Under the pieces are notes generated by a model that was given only the letters and a program-made list of their open reading frames with translations, was not told the DNA's origin and ran no database searches. Below, piece after piece: positions 34,518-47,329 of a stretch of 64,000 nucleotides of DNA (position 1 is its first letter; each line of letters begins with the position of its first letter). The DNA comes from Panopea generosa (Eukaryota; Mollusca; Bivalvia; Adapedonta; Hiatellidae), in contig CM055896.1 in assembly GCA_029582155.1 (NCBI GenBank), positions 7,456,624 to 7,520,623 of the forward strand, given 5' to 3'. The position numbers were made by a program, and so were the translations under genes.

Positions 34518-35841
34518 TGTAAAGACAAGAAACAATTTATTTGAGTTTTGATATGATTTTAAATGATTTTGTAATTGTAGATGTTTAAATACTATGTCTG
34601 CTTCAGTTTGATTATGTGATATGTGTGTATTTGTTTGTGTTTTGTATTTTTTATTGTTGTATGTCTATGCCATATTTAAACTAATTTGATTTTGTAAATC
34701 GCATTAGGGAATATTTTGGTTAAACATATATGTACGTTGCTTAATTATGCTTATCTCATAATCCTGATTTATATTGTTAGCTTATTGTGACCTTTGTACA
34801 TTACATATCTAATATCTGAAATGTGGTGGTTGTGTTTTCCATTTTCAACAGCCGTACTTACAAAGTTGTCATACTCTTACATGCATACCTATATGAACTA
34901 ACGTGTAAAGCTTAGCCTGATTATCGATTAAGGACACGTAATGCAAGAATTACAAGAGCGAGATTATCCTAATTATATATTTTCAATAAACTTAATCTTT
35001 AAAAAGAGAATAGCGCATTCGTATGAGTCGGTAAGTCGCAACCGATACTAAAAGCTCCTCCTAATAAAAATAATAATTAGAGGAAAATCCGACAAGGTCG
35101 TAAACAGAAGATGGTAGACATTTAATAAGAACTTTCAAAAATCGCATGTGACCGGAGTGCCCGTATTCGTGTTGATGGTATAATATAGACTGAATGCCAA
35201 GCAATTATAGATGGTCAAGGATCATTAATATGGTGCAGAAATTCACATTGGTCAACAAGGTTATCGGCACTACAGTGATATATGCGATCTAAAGTTTGAA
35301 CATGTGTGATACTAGCTAAGGTGGTGCCACATATAGCTCGATATACTCTAATAGAAAAAGAACCTTGAACACGATAATATTATGTATTTGCCAATCAAAA
35401 ACATTGTTCCTCAACAAAAGTACATCTGCATCATTATAAGCATTGTAATTAAAACATTTTTTCTGTAAACTTACCTTGTGTCAGTGATGTTATTGTGTAG
35501 GACCCACGTATATGAAAATGGTCACAAATGTTAAGTACTTTTATCAAAAATGTGAAAGTTACAAGTGTAAACTATATGATGACCGCATAAGTTATCAGAA
35601 AGTCACCAATGTAAAAACCTTTTGGTCACATATATAAAAACATATTCCTACAAAGTTAAAACTAAAAATGTAAAACTGCATATCGGTTGAAAGTGTCTGT
35701 TGTACATTAAGTATATTGAAATGCTAAATCAAATAATTGTTTCCTATCTCACGTGTACATGTGTGACCATTTAACAGTTTCGGAATCCTACAGTAATTCC
35801 ATGGGGTCAGAGAGGTCTTTCAATGTTGCTCGAAAATAGAA
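34518..35841. other. Gene-free AT-rich spacer
   Basis: No supported feature between the TIR element and the 32-bp array. Confidence 0.5.
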
Positions 35842-38726
35842 TCCTTGGGAGTGGGAGATATCGCTTTAATGGGGCCTTGAGAGCGGAAGATATCGCTTTA
35901 ACGGGGTCTTGAGAGCAGGTGATATCGCCTGAACGGGGTCATGAAAGCGGGAGATATCGCCTGAACGGGGCCTTAAGAGCAGGAGTTATCGCTTCAATGG
36001 GCCCTTGAGAGTGGGAGACATCGCTTCAAGGGAGGCTTGCGAGCAGGAGATATCGCATCAACGGAGCAATTAGAGCGGGAGATATCGCTTCAATGGGGGC
36101 CTTGAGAGCAGGAGATATCGCCTCAACGGGGCCTTTAGAACGGGAGATATCGCTTCAACGGGGCCTAGAGCGAGATATATCGCCTAAAAGGGTTTTTGAG
36201 AGAGGAAGATATCGCCTCAACGATGCCTCGAGAGCGGGATATATCGCCTGAACGGAGCATTGAGAGCGATCGGTATCTTCAAGGGGGGCTTGAGAGCGGG
36301 AGTTCTCGCTTCAATGAAGCTATGAGAGCGGAATATATCGCTTCAAGTGGGACTTGAGAGCAGGAGATATCGCTTCAACGGAGCTTTAAAAGCGGGAGAT
36401 ATCGCCTGAACGGGGCCTTGAGAGCGGAAGATATCGCTTCAAAGGAGCTTTAAGAGCGGAAGATATCGCCTGAACGGGGCCTTGAGAGCGGGAGATATCG
36501 CCTGAACGAGGGCTTGCTAGCAGGAGATATCGCATCAACGTAGCAATAAGAGTGAGAGATATCGCCTTAACGGGGGCCTTCAGAGCCGGAGATATCGCCT
36601 CAACGGGGCCTTGAATGCAGGGGATATCGCTTCAATGGGGCCTATAGCGAGACATATCGCCTGAACAGGTTTTTTAAAGCGGAAGATAACGCCTCAACGA
36701 TGCCTTGAGAGCGGGAGATATTGCCTGAACGGAGCATTGAGAGCGATCGATATCGCTTCAAGGGGGGCTTGAGAGCGGGAGTTATCGCTTCAATGAGGCT
36801 ATGAGAGCGGAATATATCGCTTCAAACGGGACTTGAGAGCAAGAGATATCGCTTCAACGCAGCTTTAAGAGCGGGAGATATCGCCTGTACGGGGCCTTGA
36901 GAGCGGGAGATATCGCTTCAACGGAGCTTTAAGAGCGGGAGATATCGCCTGAACGGGGCCTTGAGAGCGGGAGATATCGCCTGAACGGGGGCTTGCGAGC
37001 AGGAGATATCGCATCAACGTAGCAATGACAGCGAGAGATATCGCCTTAACGGGGGCCTTCAGAGCGGGAGATCTCGCCTCAACGGGGCCTTGAATGCGGG
37101 AGATATCGCTTCAATGGGGCCTATAGCGAGATATATCGCCTGAACGGGTTTTTGAGAGCCGAAGATATCGCTTCAACGATGCCTTGAGAGCGGGAGATAT
37201 TGCCTGAACGGAGCATTGAGAGCGATCGATATCGCTTCAAGGGGGACTTGAGAGCGGGAGTTATCGCTTCAATGAGGCTATGAGAGCGGAATATATCGCT
37301 TCAAATGGGACTTGAGAGCAGGAGATATCGCTTCAACGCAGTTTTAAGAGCGGGATATATCGCCTGAACGGGGCCTTGGGAGCGGGAGATATCGCCTGAA
37401 TGGGGTCTTGAGAGCGGGAGATATCACCTGAACGGGGTTGAGAGCGAGATATATCACCTGAACGGGGCCTTGAGAGCGGGGGTTATCGCATCAACGGGGC
37501 CATGAGAGCGGGAGTTATCGCCTCAGCGGGGCCTTGAGAAGAGAGATATCGCTTCAAAGGAGAATTTGAGAGCAGGATATATCGCATTAACGGGGCATTG
37601 AGAGCAGGAGATATCGCTCCAACGCGGCCTTGAGAGCAGGAGCTATCGCCTCAATGGGTCGGCCTTGAGAGCAGGAGATATCGCATCAACGGGGCTGGAG
37701 AGCAGGAGATGTCGCATAACTGTTCATTTTGTATTTAGCACTTGCTTATAATAAATAACGGGGCCTTGAGAATGGGAGATATCGCCTGAACGGGGGCTTG
37801 CGAGCAGGAGATATCGCATCAACGGAGCAATGAGAGCGGGAGATATCGCTTTAACGGGGGCCTTGAGAGCGGGAGATATCGCCTCAACGGGGGCCTTCAG
37901 AGCGGGAAATATCACCTCAACGGGGCTTTGAGAGTGGGAGATATTGCCTCAACGGGGGCCTTCAGAGCGGGAGATATCGCCTCAACGGGGCCTTGAGAAC
38001 GGAAGATATCGCTTTAACGGGGCCTAAAGCGAGATATATCGCCTGAACGAGTTTTTTGAGAGAGGAAGATATCACCTCAACGATGCCTTGAGAGCGGGAG
38101 ATATTGCCTGAACGGAGCATTGAGAGCGATCGATATCGTTTCAAGGGGGGCTTGAGAGCGGGAGTTATAGCTTCAATGAGGCTATTAGAGCGGAATATAT
38201 CGCTTCAAGGTGGACTTGAGAGCTGGAGATATCGCTTCAACGGAGCTTTAAAAGCGGGAGATATCGCCTGAACGGGGCCTTGAGAGCTAGAGATATCGCC
38301 TGAACGGGGTATTGAGAGCAGGGGATATCGCTTAACTGGGCCTTGAGAGCGAGAGATATCTCCTGAACGGGGCGTTGAGAGTGGGGATTATCGCATCAAT
38401 GGGCCATGAGAGCGGGAGTTACCGCCTCAACAGGGCAATGGAACGTGAGATATCGCTTCAAAGGGGGCTTTCAGAGCAGGATATATCGCATCAACGGGAC
38501 ATTGAGAGCAGGAGATATCGCTTCAACGCGGCCTTGAGAGCAGGAGCTATCGCCTGAACGAGGTCTTGAGAGCAGGAGATATCGTCTGAACGGGGCCTTC
38601 AGAGCGGGAGATATCACCTCAATGGGGCGGTCTTGAGAGCAGGCGCTATCGCCTGAACGGGGCCTTCAGAGCGGGAGATATCGCATAACTGCTCATTTTG
38701 TATTTAGCACTTGCTTATAATAAATA
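35842..38726. repeat. 32-bp minisatellite array (about 85-90 copies) with ~478-bp higher-order repeat
   Basis: The basic unit of 32 bp is built from cttgagagcgggagatatcg and cctgaacggggc, with variants such as gcttcaa and aggagc. A marker string (atgcctygagagcgg, then agcgatcgatatcg) recurs at about 36223, 36700, 37179 and 38083, giving periods of 477, 479 and 904 bp. A 44-bp non-repeat sequence (gcataactgytcattttgta and onward) closes the array at 38683-38726 and also appears inside it at 37714-37757. Frames on both strands here are repeat translations. Confidence 0.96.
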
Positions 38727-41088
38727 GTATGTTAACTTATAACTTTGAATGTAAGTCATTTAATTGACAATATTAAGTTGTGCAGATATTCAGTTATGCA
38801 TTGACGTAAACAATAGTACATACGAGCTTCAGGCCATAAATATCCGTTCATTAGGATCATTAGAAAAAAAAATGTGCTCAAAAGCGTAGAACTGTTACTA
38901 CACAAAACCTGTATCAATACTTCGGCTCATACTTTTTGGTATTCCGTTTTTCTCCCCTGTATGCCGTGATCCGATTCCATTCATTAGTTTAAGGTAATTC
39001 CCAAAGTTTGAATGAGATACAAATAATATTAATTGCGCATAATATCTTGTTTTCACACATCTGGCTAAGGTATAAAATGACGTTTCACAAACGCTATTGT
39101 TATATTTTTCGCGCGCATTTACTCCTAAAAATAACCGTAATCCGTATCAATTCATTTGTTGATACAAATATTAAAAAAACAATCAAGGGAATGGCCGTAT
39201 CTAATGTTAAGAGAACTTGTGGCCAGACTATTTTGCCTTCAATTGTTCTTGACTTATATGAATGATATATATTGTTATATGTGTTTATATGGCAATAAAA
39301 TATGTTCAAAATAATTAAAAAATTACCGCCAAATGATCTACTTGGCGACCAAAGCCGGAAGTGCTCACAATTTTGCCTTTCACACCATCAACTGTTAATG
39401 CTAGGCATTATTAGTAATAACCTGCATGGCACATATGTTTTGTTTCTGACCATCCCGGTGAAAAGCGGTAGATCCAGCTGGCCGTGCTTGGTGAAATTTA
39501 TATACAGGTTTCGATGTACGATCATGTACAATCATGAAATAACGTTTCAAGGTTTGTGTTAACGTTACGATGTAAACTTCTTTTGAAGTGTTCATTTTGC
39601 TTTCCTTTAAAATGTGGGTCTTCTACATGTACATAAGCCATAATGAGGTTCCATGCATTTGCGAACATTCTGAACATAAAAAAAGTTCAATTATAAAGCT
39701 TTGTTTGGTTTGAAAACTACAGATGCCTCATTTAATTCCAGCTCCGCGCAGTCCAAGATTCCCGCCTTCTTGTTAAACACGCTTCAAAATATAATTTAAA
39801 GATGTAGCTTTTACAAAATTACTACTCTTTCACATTCAGCACATGTTCAAGATAACTACCAAATATTTATTGTTATTAAAAGAAAGTTAAAAATAAATAT
39901 ATTAAGAGCGCTTATAGCATTGCAAATATATGTTCATTAAGTTTACCCATAAGTTTTTTGTTTCTTGTTCGTTTCAAACGTTCGATATATGATATGAAAT
40001 GTGCATTAAGGTACATGGGTTTTTTAATTTTAATGCCACATCTAGAGCATGTTTTCCGTTTATTAATCAATATAAACCCCAATGTTTCCTGACAAGTGTC
40101 TTTTCCTACAGCTTATTTTAGATTGTTAAAGGTATATGATCAAATTTAAATATATTATATGGATAAAAAGTAATACTAGTTTACACAACTATGATCAAAG
40201 GGAACTTAGCAGTACAGTATTTCAGTTTTACCAGTCTTCTGTTATCTTCCCAATTTATTACAATTTGTATTATATATGGCTGTTCTCAACGATTTAAAAG
40301 TATTAAATATATTCTGGTCAACAAATGAAATGGAAAAATGAAGTTTGAGGAATCAAACTCATGTGGTAATTGAACGCTCTGATCACCTGTCACAGTAGAA
40401 TAAGCTACATATTTGAGAATAGTCATTTAATGCATTCGTTAACCATTTGCACGGTAATCTTAGCATATTGACTGTTTACATTAATATTCGGATAAAAGGA
40501 GCACCGATAGCACAGACCACGTGCATGAATGGAGAACTGTTGACCCGATTTTAATGTGTTTCCTCCCCAGCACGTGCTTAAACCGTATTGTTTTTCTGAG
40601 TTCCATATATTGAAGTAATCTTAATCAATTCTCAAAGTGTTTCATCTGATGTTTTGAAGAAATAAATCAACATTATCGTTCATTGTCTGTCAAAAATAAT
40701 CCCTTCATTGCCTGCCGCATTGAAAGAGATAAACCGATTGATTACGGACACAATACGCAAGCCTAAAAGTTACTAGGGGATGGACACCGGTCGATCTTAC
40801 TTTAATCGTTATACTATTTAACCCTGTCTTCAAGTGAAATGATAGTGGTGCTATTTCAATCTATATACCAAGTTTTTGAATATATATTTTTAAAAAAATA
40901 TTATTTTTAATGGGGTTTAGCACCGTTTTCGTCGCGTTACAGGTAATATATGGCAACCAATTTTATTGGTAGTGGAAGACATCATACGCATATGGTCGGT
41001 TCACCATCCTTCTACAAATAACAACAATCTTCTCTCATAATGTTATTGTACCAATGAACGACTTCAGTGGATAGGTAATTACTGAAGT
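38727..41088. other. Gene-free AT-rich stretch
   Basis: About 2.4 kb. Frames of 60-86 codons at 39008-39595 overlap on opposite strands and have no recognised motif. Confidence 0.5.
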
Positions 41089-41115
41089 GCGTTAGACTAC
41101 CTCAGCCACGGAAGA
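41089..41115 (-). mobile_element. tRNA-Leu-like head fragment
   Basis: On the minus strand, cttccgtggctgaggtagtc followed by taacgca matches the 5' half of the tRNA-Leu-like sequence at 19112-19026. The rest is not recognisable. Confidence 0.4.
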
Positions 41116-44100
41116 TTCACTGCAACATACCAACATGTAAATCGCATACAGCAAATTCCATAATTTAGCTTTTAATATAATTGTTTTGTTTTGATTTTCA
41201 TTTGTCAATTACAAATATGTCATTCAAATTTAAATGATTCAATGTATTAACATAGCAAGTCGCAAAATCTGCATTAAATACACACCTTAACAAACCTTAA
41301 CAACTGCAATACTGCACACCCATGTTATAAATGTGTATTGATCGATTGCATGCGTATTTGTCCAATCGCAGTTTTATCAGTTAATGCCAACGAGGAAGTA
41401 CATTTAGTGTTAAGAAGTAAGACATAAAATCTTATCAAACAAGCACGGAAGTATTGTGTGTAGGTAGAAATTTAAACACTTATATCTAATGACTTGTGTT
41501 ACACTGGGATCGGTGGATAATGGTAAGAACTATTTTACAATAGAGATTGGATTTTATTTTATATTTTGTTTTTGAGGTCGTGCTTATAATACTTGTTTTA
41601 GTTTTTCTGTTAACGAGTACCGAGACCGATTCAGTGTGCTATACGTCTGACTACACAGTTGCGTCTCATTGTTGCCTCGGTAACATGATTTTGTGCTTGA
41701 AAAAGTCCTACTTAAATTGGTATGAAATATTTTAAAAATGGCTCGTAGTAGTTGTGAATTCTTGCTTCAGATGAGTAGAACAAAATCTAACATAGCATAT
41801 ACTGCTATAAGACACCACTGGTGTTAAAAAGTGATTTAATAGGGTTTTTAAAGATACGTGTATTTATGATTTTTTAGAATTCTTGGGGTGCCACTGCACT
41901 GTCTTTAAAAACTACACAAACAGGTCAACCTATCAGTTATTGTTCATTTTTATTTGGGGATTCATTCTTGCTAAGAAAACAATCTAAAAATAAAATATAT
42001 GTTACCGTGGAAATCCTTGACCTTATCTTATATTGAACAAAGAACAACATTCAACTGTGCGGCGTGACATACATGGGCGCTGGCAAGAGAGGGACCATCG
42101 TGAATCATACATGACTTAGTTGTAAAATGTTGACTATTATATATGAAACTCTGCAGTTCGACAGGTATCAATATTACAGGTCGTTTTTGTATATTTATTT
42201 GCTAATGTTTAAATATCAATCTGTAAGTTGTCGTAATGGATAGCGAGCTCTGTTTCTGATTGCTTCTTGTTGATACGTCGTTAATAGCATGTTTGTTTTC
42301 AAATGAACCTTTTTTTTTTTAGAAACAAAATTGATAAAATTGACGCTTTATTACGCGACAGGACCGTTTTACCATTCCATAGGTGGTTACATGATCGTAA
42401 TTAATTCTAATATTTGATATTATCAGTCAGATATTGATGAATATAAAATATATGTTTTATTAATACTTTGACATTCACTTTGTAATACATGCTATCCTAT
42501 TCGCAATTTGTCTCAGACATTAACCGTCCAAAGTAAATATAAACCACGTTATTGGCACATCGAGTGTGTCTTCACAGTTATCGACCTTTCAAAGTCACCA
42601 TTATTATTTTTTACATGATTACACATTTCACATTTTTATTTTAATGGTTTCTTTAACCACAAATGATGTAAAACATCCAATAGAGGAATCATCAATCCTT
42701 AATGAATGACATAATCACCTATTAATAATTAAAAAAATATGAAATATCTATAGATCTATAAGCAGGACGATTATCTTTTATCATAGAAGCAACTTTTCAT
42801 AGATTGTGCGACAACATTTGAATTGGAATTTATCGTCTTATAACGTGTTGGATTTTATAATTATACAGTGCTGTGAATATGATTACTGATGTCGTGACCG
42901 TGTCCTTTGTATGATACGTTTGATATTAGACATGTTTATTTTAAATTACGTTCACAGTATATATTGTAATTGTCAAATAACCTGACTACCTTTATCACAA
43001 GTTTTATGTATATGTATGTATGTTTGTGATCATATATTTGCTATTGAATTGTTGAAAACAGTCTATTTCGTCATTACACCTGTTAAAATATCAATATACA
43101 ATTGTCCACTAGTATGTAAATTAAAAAAAAGATAAAATAACAAAGATTAAACAGACCAAATATATAACAATATCAATATACACTTGTTGTCTGTTCGACA
43201 ACAAATCAATCCGTAATTAATGACATGATACGAAACATGACACCAACAGTGTGCCAACACGCACAAATAATACGAAGCAAGCATTGGACTGAAGAGAATT
43301 ATCATGAACAAAATGTGATATTACATAACCGGATCCAGGTATTTAGACACCAGGGAAATGAGGTCCAGTACTGCTTATATTGACAAATATTCATTTATTC
43401 ATATTTATTTGAATTTGTGGGGAATTAATTCCAAACATATAAAGGAAGGTCCAAGTATATGTGTTTTGTCTTCATTGAAATATCAGGTTGTGTGGTCAGC
43501 GGGGGTGGCGATTTGGGTAACATGTTTCCCTCTCGATCCACCAATAAAATAGTCCAGTATTTTCAACTACAAAGCGTATAAAGCTGCATTCATGTGTCAT
43601 GTAGGTTGTGATATGTTATCCGATATTTAATATGATTTTATCTGACAAACGTATTGTGTACGTATCAAACATGGACGTGTGATGTGTTTAAGAGAGGTTA
43701 TTTACCAACTTTAATAGTACTATGGTTCGCTATGATTATACAAATGTACTTACATTCTAGTTAAATTAATTTGAGATATTTGAAGTTTATGTTAAAATCA
43801 TAAATGTTTTATCACACAATTATAAATATTAATTTTATCTACTTTCTCTTTCGTTAAGTGTAGAATTATGGTTGTTACACGTTAATATGAATAAGAAATA
43901 TACGTAAAACAGGAGACAAAAACGTTAAGGACCGTCGTTCTGACATTTTTATGAACAAACGCACAATCGGGGGAGGTGGGGTTAGGAGGGAATTTTTAGA
44001 AAAATGACTGCAAATGACGGCATTATATAGTATTTTAAGCATATTTTCAGTTAAAAATTTCTTCTAATTTATTTTCAATTTCAAGAAATACGTAGAAGGT

Positions 44101-45044
44101 TCTGATCCAAATTCTAATTGCAGCTGTAATAGCATATAATAATTATATATATAATAATAGTTAAAATGTTTTTGTGTTTAATTTTGAAAATAAATATTCT
44201 ATTAAATTATACATATATATTCAATACTTTATTTTAGTCGTCAAAATATCTGAGTTATCGATGATTTGTGACATCTTAATTTCATAAGAGCAGTGCCAAA
44301 TGTCTGTTCTTTTTTCTTGAAAAAAAGATTAACTATTATTTTTGCGTTAAGTTCTTTCTCCTGTTAAATGTTTAACAATCCCAGACTCGACACTCTCTTT
44401 GTTGTCATGGTACTTCTTAACTGCTTTTGCACCTCCTCATAATACTAAACTGATACTAAACGACATTTCCGCAGATGCGGGATAGAAGTCTACGTTAGCC
44501 AAAGACATTGACTCCGCCAAACTGTCCGTTCGTTCGTCCACGTTAATCGACTCCAACCGTTTGCGTACACCTTCTATATTCGTTCTCAAACTCTTCTATA
44601 TCACCAGTCACATATGTGAAGAAAGGATACATTGATATCATAATCTTATACAGTAATATTAATTGTTTAAATTTACATTTTTAAAATAACTACGGCTATA
44701 CAATATAATAAACACACTAGTGGTCAAAAGACCAAATAGCATTGGACTTTTACCAGTATTGCCTTATTAAATATTCTCAAACAATGTTCTGATTTATATG
44801 GCCTGTAAACATTGAGCATTCATATATAACGTAATTTGTGGAGAACATTTTGAAATGAGGAACTGCGCTTTCAAACCTTCGTCGTCTTGCAGCAATCTCG
44901 ATTCAAGTTCGGTTCAAAGATGGTCCAAGAATGGTAAATACATATTGATTCTCCAATACTCAGATGTCGTTTCAGCTTTTACGTTTCATATGAGTTGTGC
45001 GCGTCCAGAGAATACATGGGGAAGTTATGGTTCGACACCAACAC
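41116..45044. other. Gene-free AT-rich stretch
   Basis: Nearly 4 kb without a supportable gene. Only short unrelated frames are present (for example 41547-41735, a hydrophobic 62-codon frame with no context). Confidence 0.5.
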
Positions 45045-45102
45045 CAGACAGACAGGCAGGCAGGCAGGCAGGCAGGCAGACTGACAGACATACAGACATG
45101 TT

Positions 45103-45153
<51 letters not shown>

Positions 45154-45202
45154 GGACGGACGGACGGACGGACGGACGGACGGACGGACGGACGGACGGA
45201 CG
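45045..45202. repeat. Compound tetranucleotide repeat (GACA/GGCA/GACG)n
   Basis: Blocks of gaca, ggca and gacg tetranucleotides. Long frames across it on both strands are simple-repeat translations. Confidence 0.97.
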
Positions 45203-45441
45203 TTCTGCTGGAAGTTCTGCTGGAAGTGTAGTTGTGGGGTGAGGTTTTGATATGTTATAAAACATCTTTTTTTTTTCAGAAAACAAAACAAAAACTATTT
45301 TCTTTCTAACCCTAATATCACAAACCTTGAGATCCAACCCTAATGACACTAAAAAAAAATGAACAAAGGTGAAAAAAAAGTAAAAGAAAAATGTGAAGAA
45401 AATTAAATTAACCCCACAATGCCATTTGCACGGGTATTCGC

Positions 45442-45472
45442 ACTTGTGGGGTGAACATTTCACCCCACAAGT
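45442..45472. repeat. Perfect 14-bp inverted repeat (hairpin)
   Basis: acttgtggggtgaa, the loop cat, then ttcaccccacaagt: a perfect 14-bp stem with a three-base loop. Further partial copies of accccacaa lie at 45411 and 45513. Confidence 0.9.
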
Positions 45473-45537
45473 ACCAAAAAAAAACCCACAAGTCCATTCT
45501 GTACTGGCAACTCACCCCACAAGTGCTGCTACATACG

Positions 45538-45561
45538 TACGGACGGACGGACGGACGGACG

Positions 45562-45602
<41 letters not shown>
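45538..45602. repeat. (GGAC)n(AGAC)n microsatellite
   Basis: Tetranucleotide run of the same type as 45045-45202, 335 bp away, with the g-rich and a-rich blocks in the opposite order. Confidence 0.96.
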
Positions 45603-45603
<1 letters not shown>

Positions 45604-46104
45604 GTAACAAGCAGACAGGCACTACATGGTGTTTATGCTATCGGGTATATAATACCGAAGTTACATTCATTTGCAATAAGGTCAGTCATAAACACTTGTT
45701 GTTATCATTATGGAGGAGAATTAAGTATATTAGCAAATGCTGCGCTACAAGTGTAGTTTATGGTAAAAATTCAAACTAAATCCTCCTTTAAAGCCAATCA
45801 GATATATTTATATTAAATACCTTTATATTTTAACCGTTTACAAATTGATCGTAATTTAAATTGCCAAACATATATTTAAACTACCGTTTGTAAACAAATG
45901 GCGTAGTAATACACAGAACGCAAAAACGTGGTGATTTTATGTATGATGGTTTATATGTACATAATACACCGTTATGAATACCACTATTTTCTTCAACACA
46001 ATCTAATAATGTCGACCATCTTGCATTGAAATCGACAGATAGTAAACTTATATTTACCTGAGCTCTTCCTTTTCAAATAGAATTGTGTTTTTATCAAAAC
46101 TGAC

Positions 46105-46150
46105 GCTGATCTCGTCTAATGTCGTGGGTTTGAGCCCAGCTCTGTCCAAA
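46105..46150 (+). mobile_element. SINE relic (B-box fragment)
   Basis: gtgggtttgagcccagctct resembles the T-arm portion of family-2 SINE heads. No A-box is recognisable. Confidence 0.35.
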
Positions 46151-46276
46151 ATCTTTATGTGAGGAACTGGACATGTCAAGAGAAAAAAATATTCCTAAAG
46201 AGAGGTGGCTGCTTAAAACACGTTTATCAAAACTAATATTATAAAAAATGGTAAATAAGAAATGCGGTGTCGATTT

Positions 46277-46419
46277 CAGAACCACATTATCAAACTATTG
46301 TAAGCGCTATTTACATGTCATAATTATACTGATAAAATCATTTATGATATAACTTTAAAATTACATATATGTTTTAGAACTTTAAATATCGCTTGCAATA
46401 GTTTGATAATGTGGCTCTG
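46277..46419. repeat. Foldback repeat with 36-bp arms
   Basis: 46277-46312 is matched in reverse by 46384-46419 at 33 of 36 bases (core ccacattatcaaactattg), with 71 bp between. Weaker pairing continues outward. It may be a small non-autonomous inverted-repeat element. Confidence 0.75.
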
Positions 46420-47329
46420 AAAACCATTCAGCCTTTATTAATCCTTTTTCAGTATATTTTATTTCCCATTTTTAACCCCATACTTAACAGTACTGAACTT
46501 TAATTCCATTTCTAGTTTTTCTACTGAGTACTCCTTTTCCGTCTTGCAAATCATATGTAAAATTCTCATTTCATATTATTAATATATATATATTTCATTT
46601 ACCTATTTTCATCAGATATATATTGCTGTGCTGAACAATACAGAATAGACTTCATTTTCTGCTGCTCGTCTACTACAGAAGAGTGCTGAGAATTTGAATC
46701 TCACATCTCATCTCAACTTCTTCTCATTTCCCTTATATACTGTTCTTTATTGTTTAAGGTTGTTCAAGATTTCATAGCTTTAAAGTTTTATACTTAAACA
46801 GCTTATCATGGCGTACAGTTTGAAAATTCTCAAATATTAAGTAAAATAAAGAATTTTTTAAAAATTGGAAAAAATGTATCTGTATAATAATGGCGTTTTT
46901 ACGTTAAGAAAACTAGCACAAGAACAAGTAAATAATATTTAATAACAACAAAATATTTAATCATGTTAGGCCTTACTTTACAAACTTAGAAAATCCCATT
47001 AGAATGTAAGTGTTCCTCATACTTTTTTATGTGTTGCTAAGTACATAACAGTATGTACTGTGTATGACATTTATGATAATATTTGCCAATATTGCCATTA
47101 AAATTTGACATGCTTTTCAACAAAATAAAAATATGCACGTAAACATCAAATCAACAACTCTAAAATAGTTCCGCTTTTAGACAACACTTTAAATTTTAAA
47201 TACACGTCTCCGGACAAAATACACTCGATAGCGACTTATTCTCGAAAAACATTAAAGATTCCCGTGTTCGTATGTGTGGTAGAACTGCATTACATTTCAT
47301 AATCCAAATCACGAACAATATTCAACAGA
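46420..47329. other. Gene-free AT-rich spacer
   Basis: Nothing recognised before the 54-bp array begins. Confidence 0.5.

Noticed and set aside
44855..45779. Long frames on both strands over 45.0-45.6 kb
   Set aside because: They are translations of tetranucleotide repeats, with Asp-Arg-Gln or Val-Cys-Leu-Ser periodicity.
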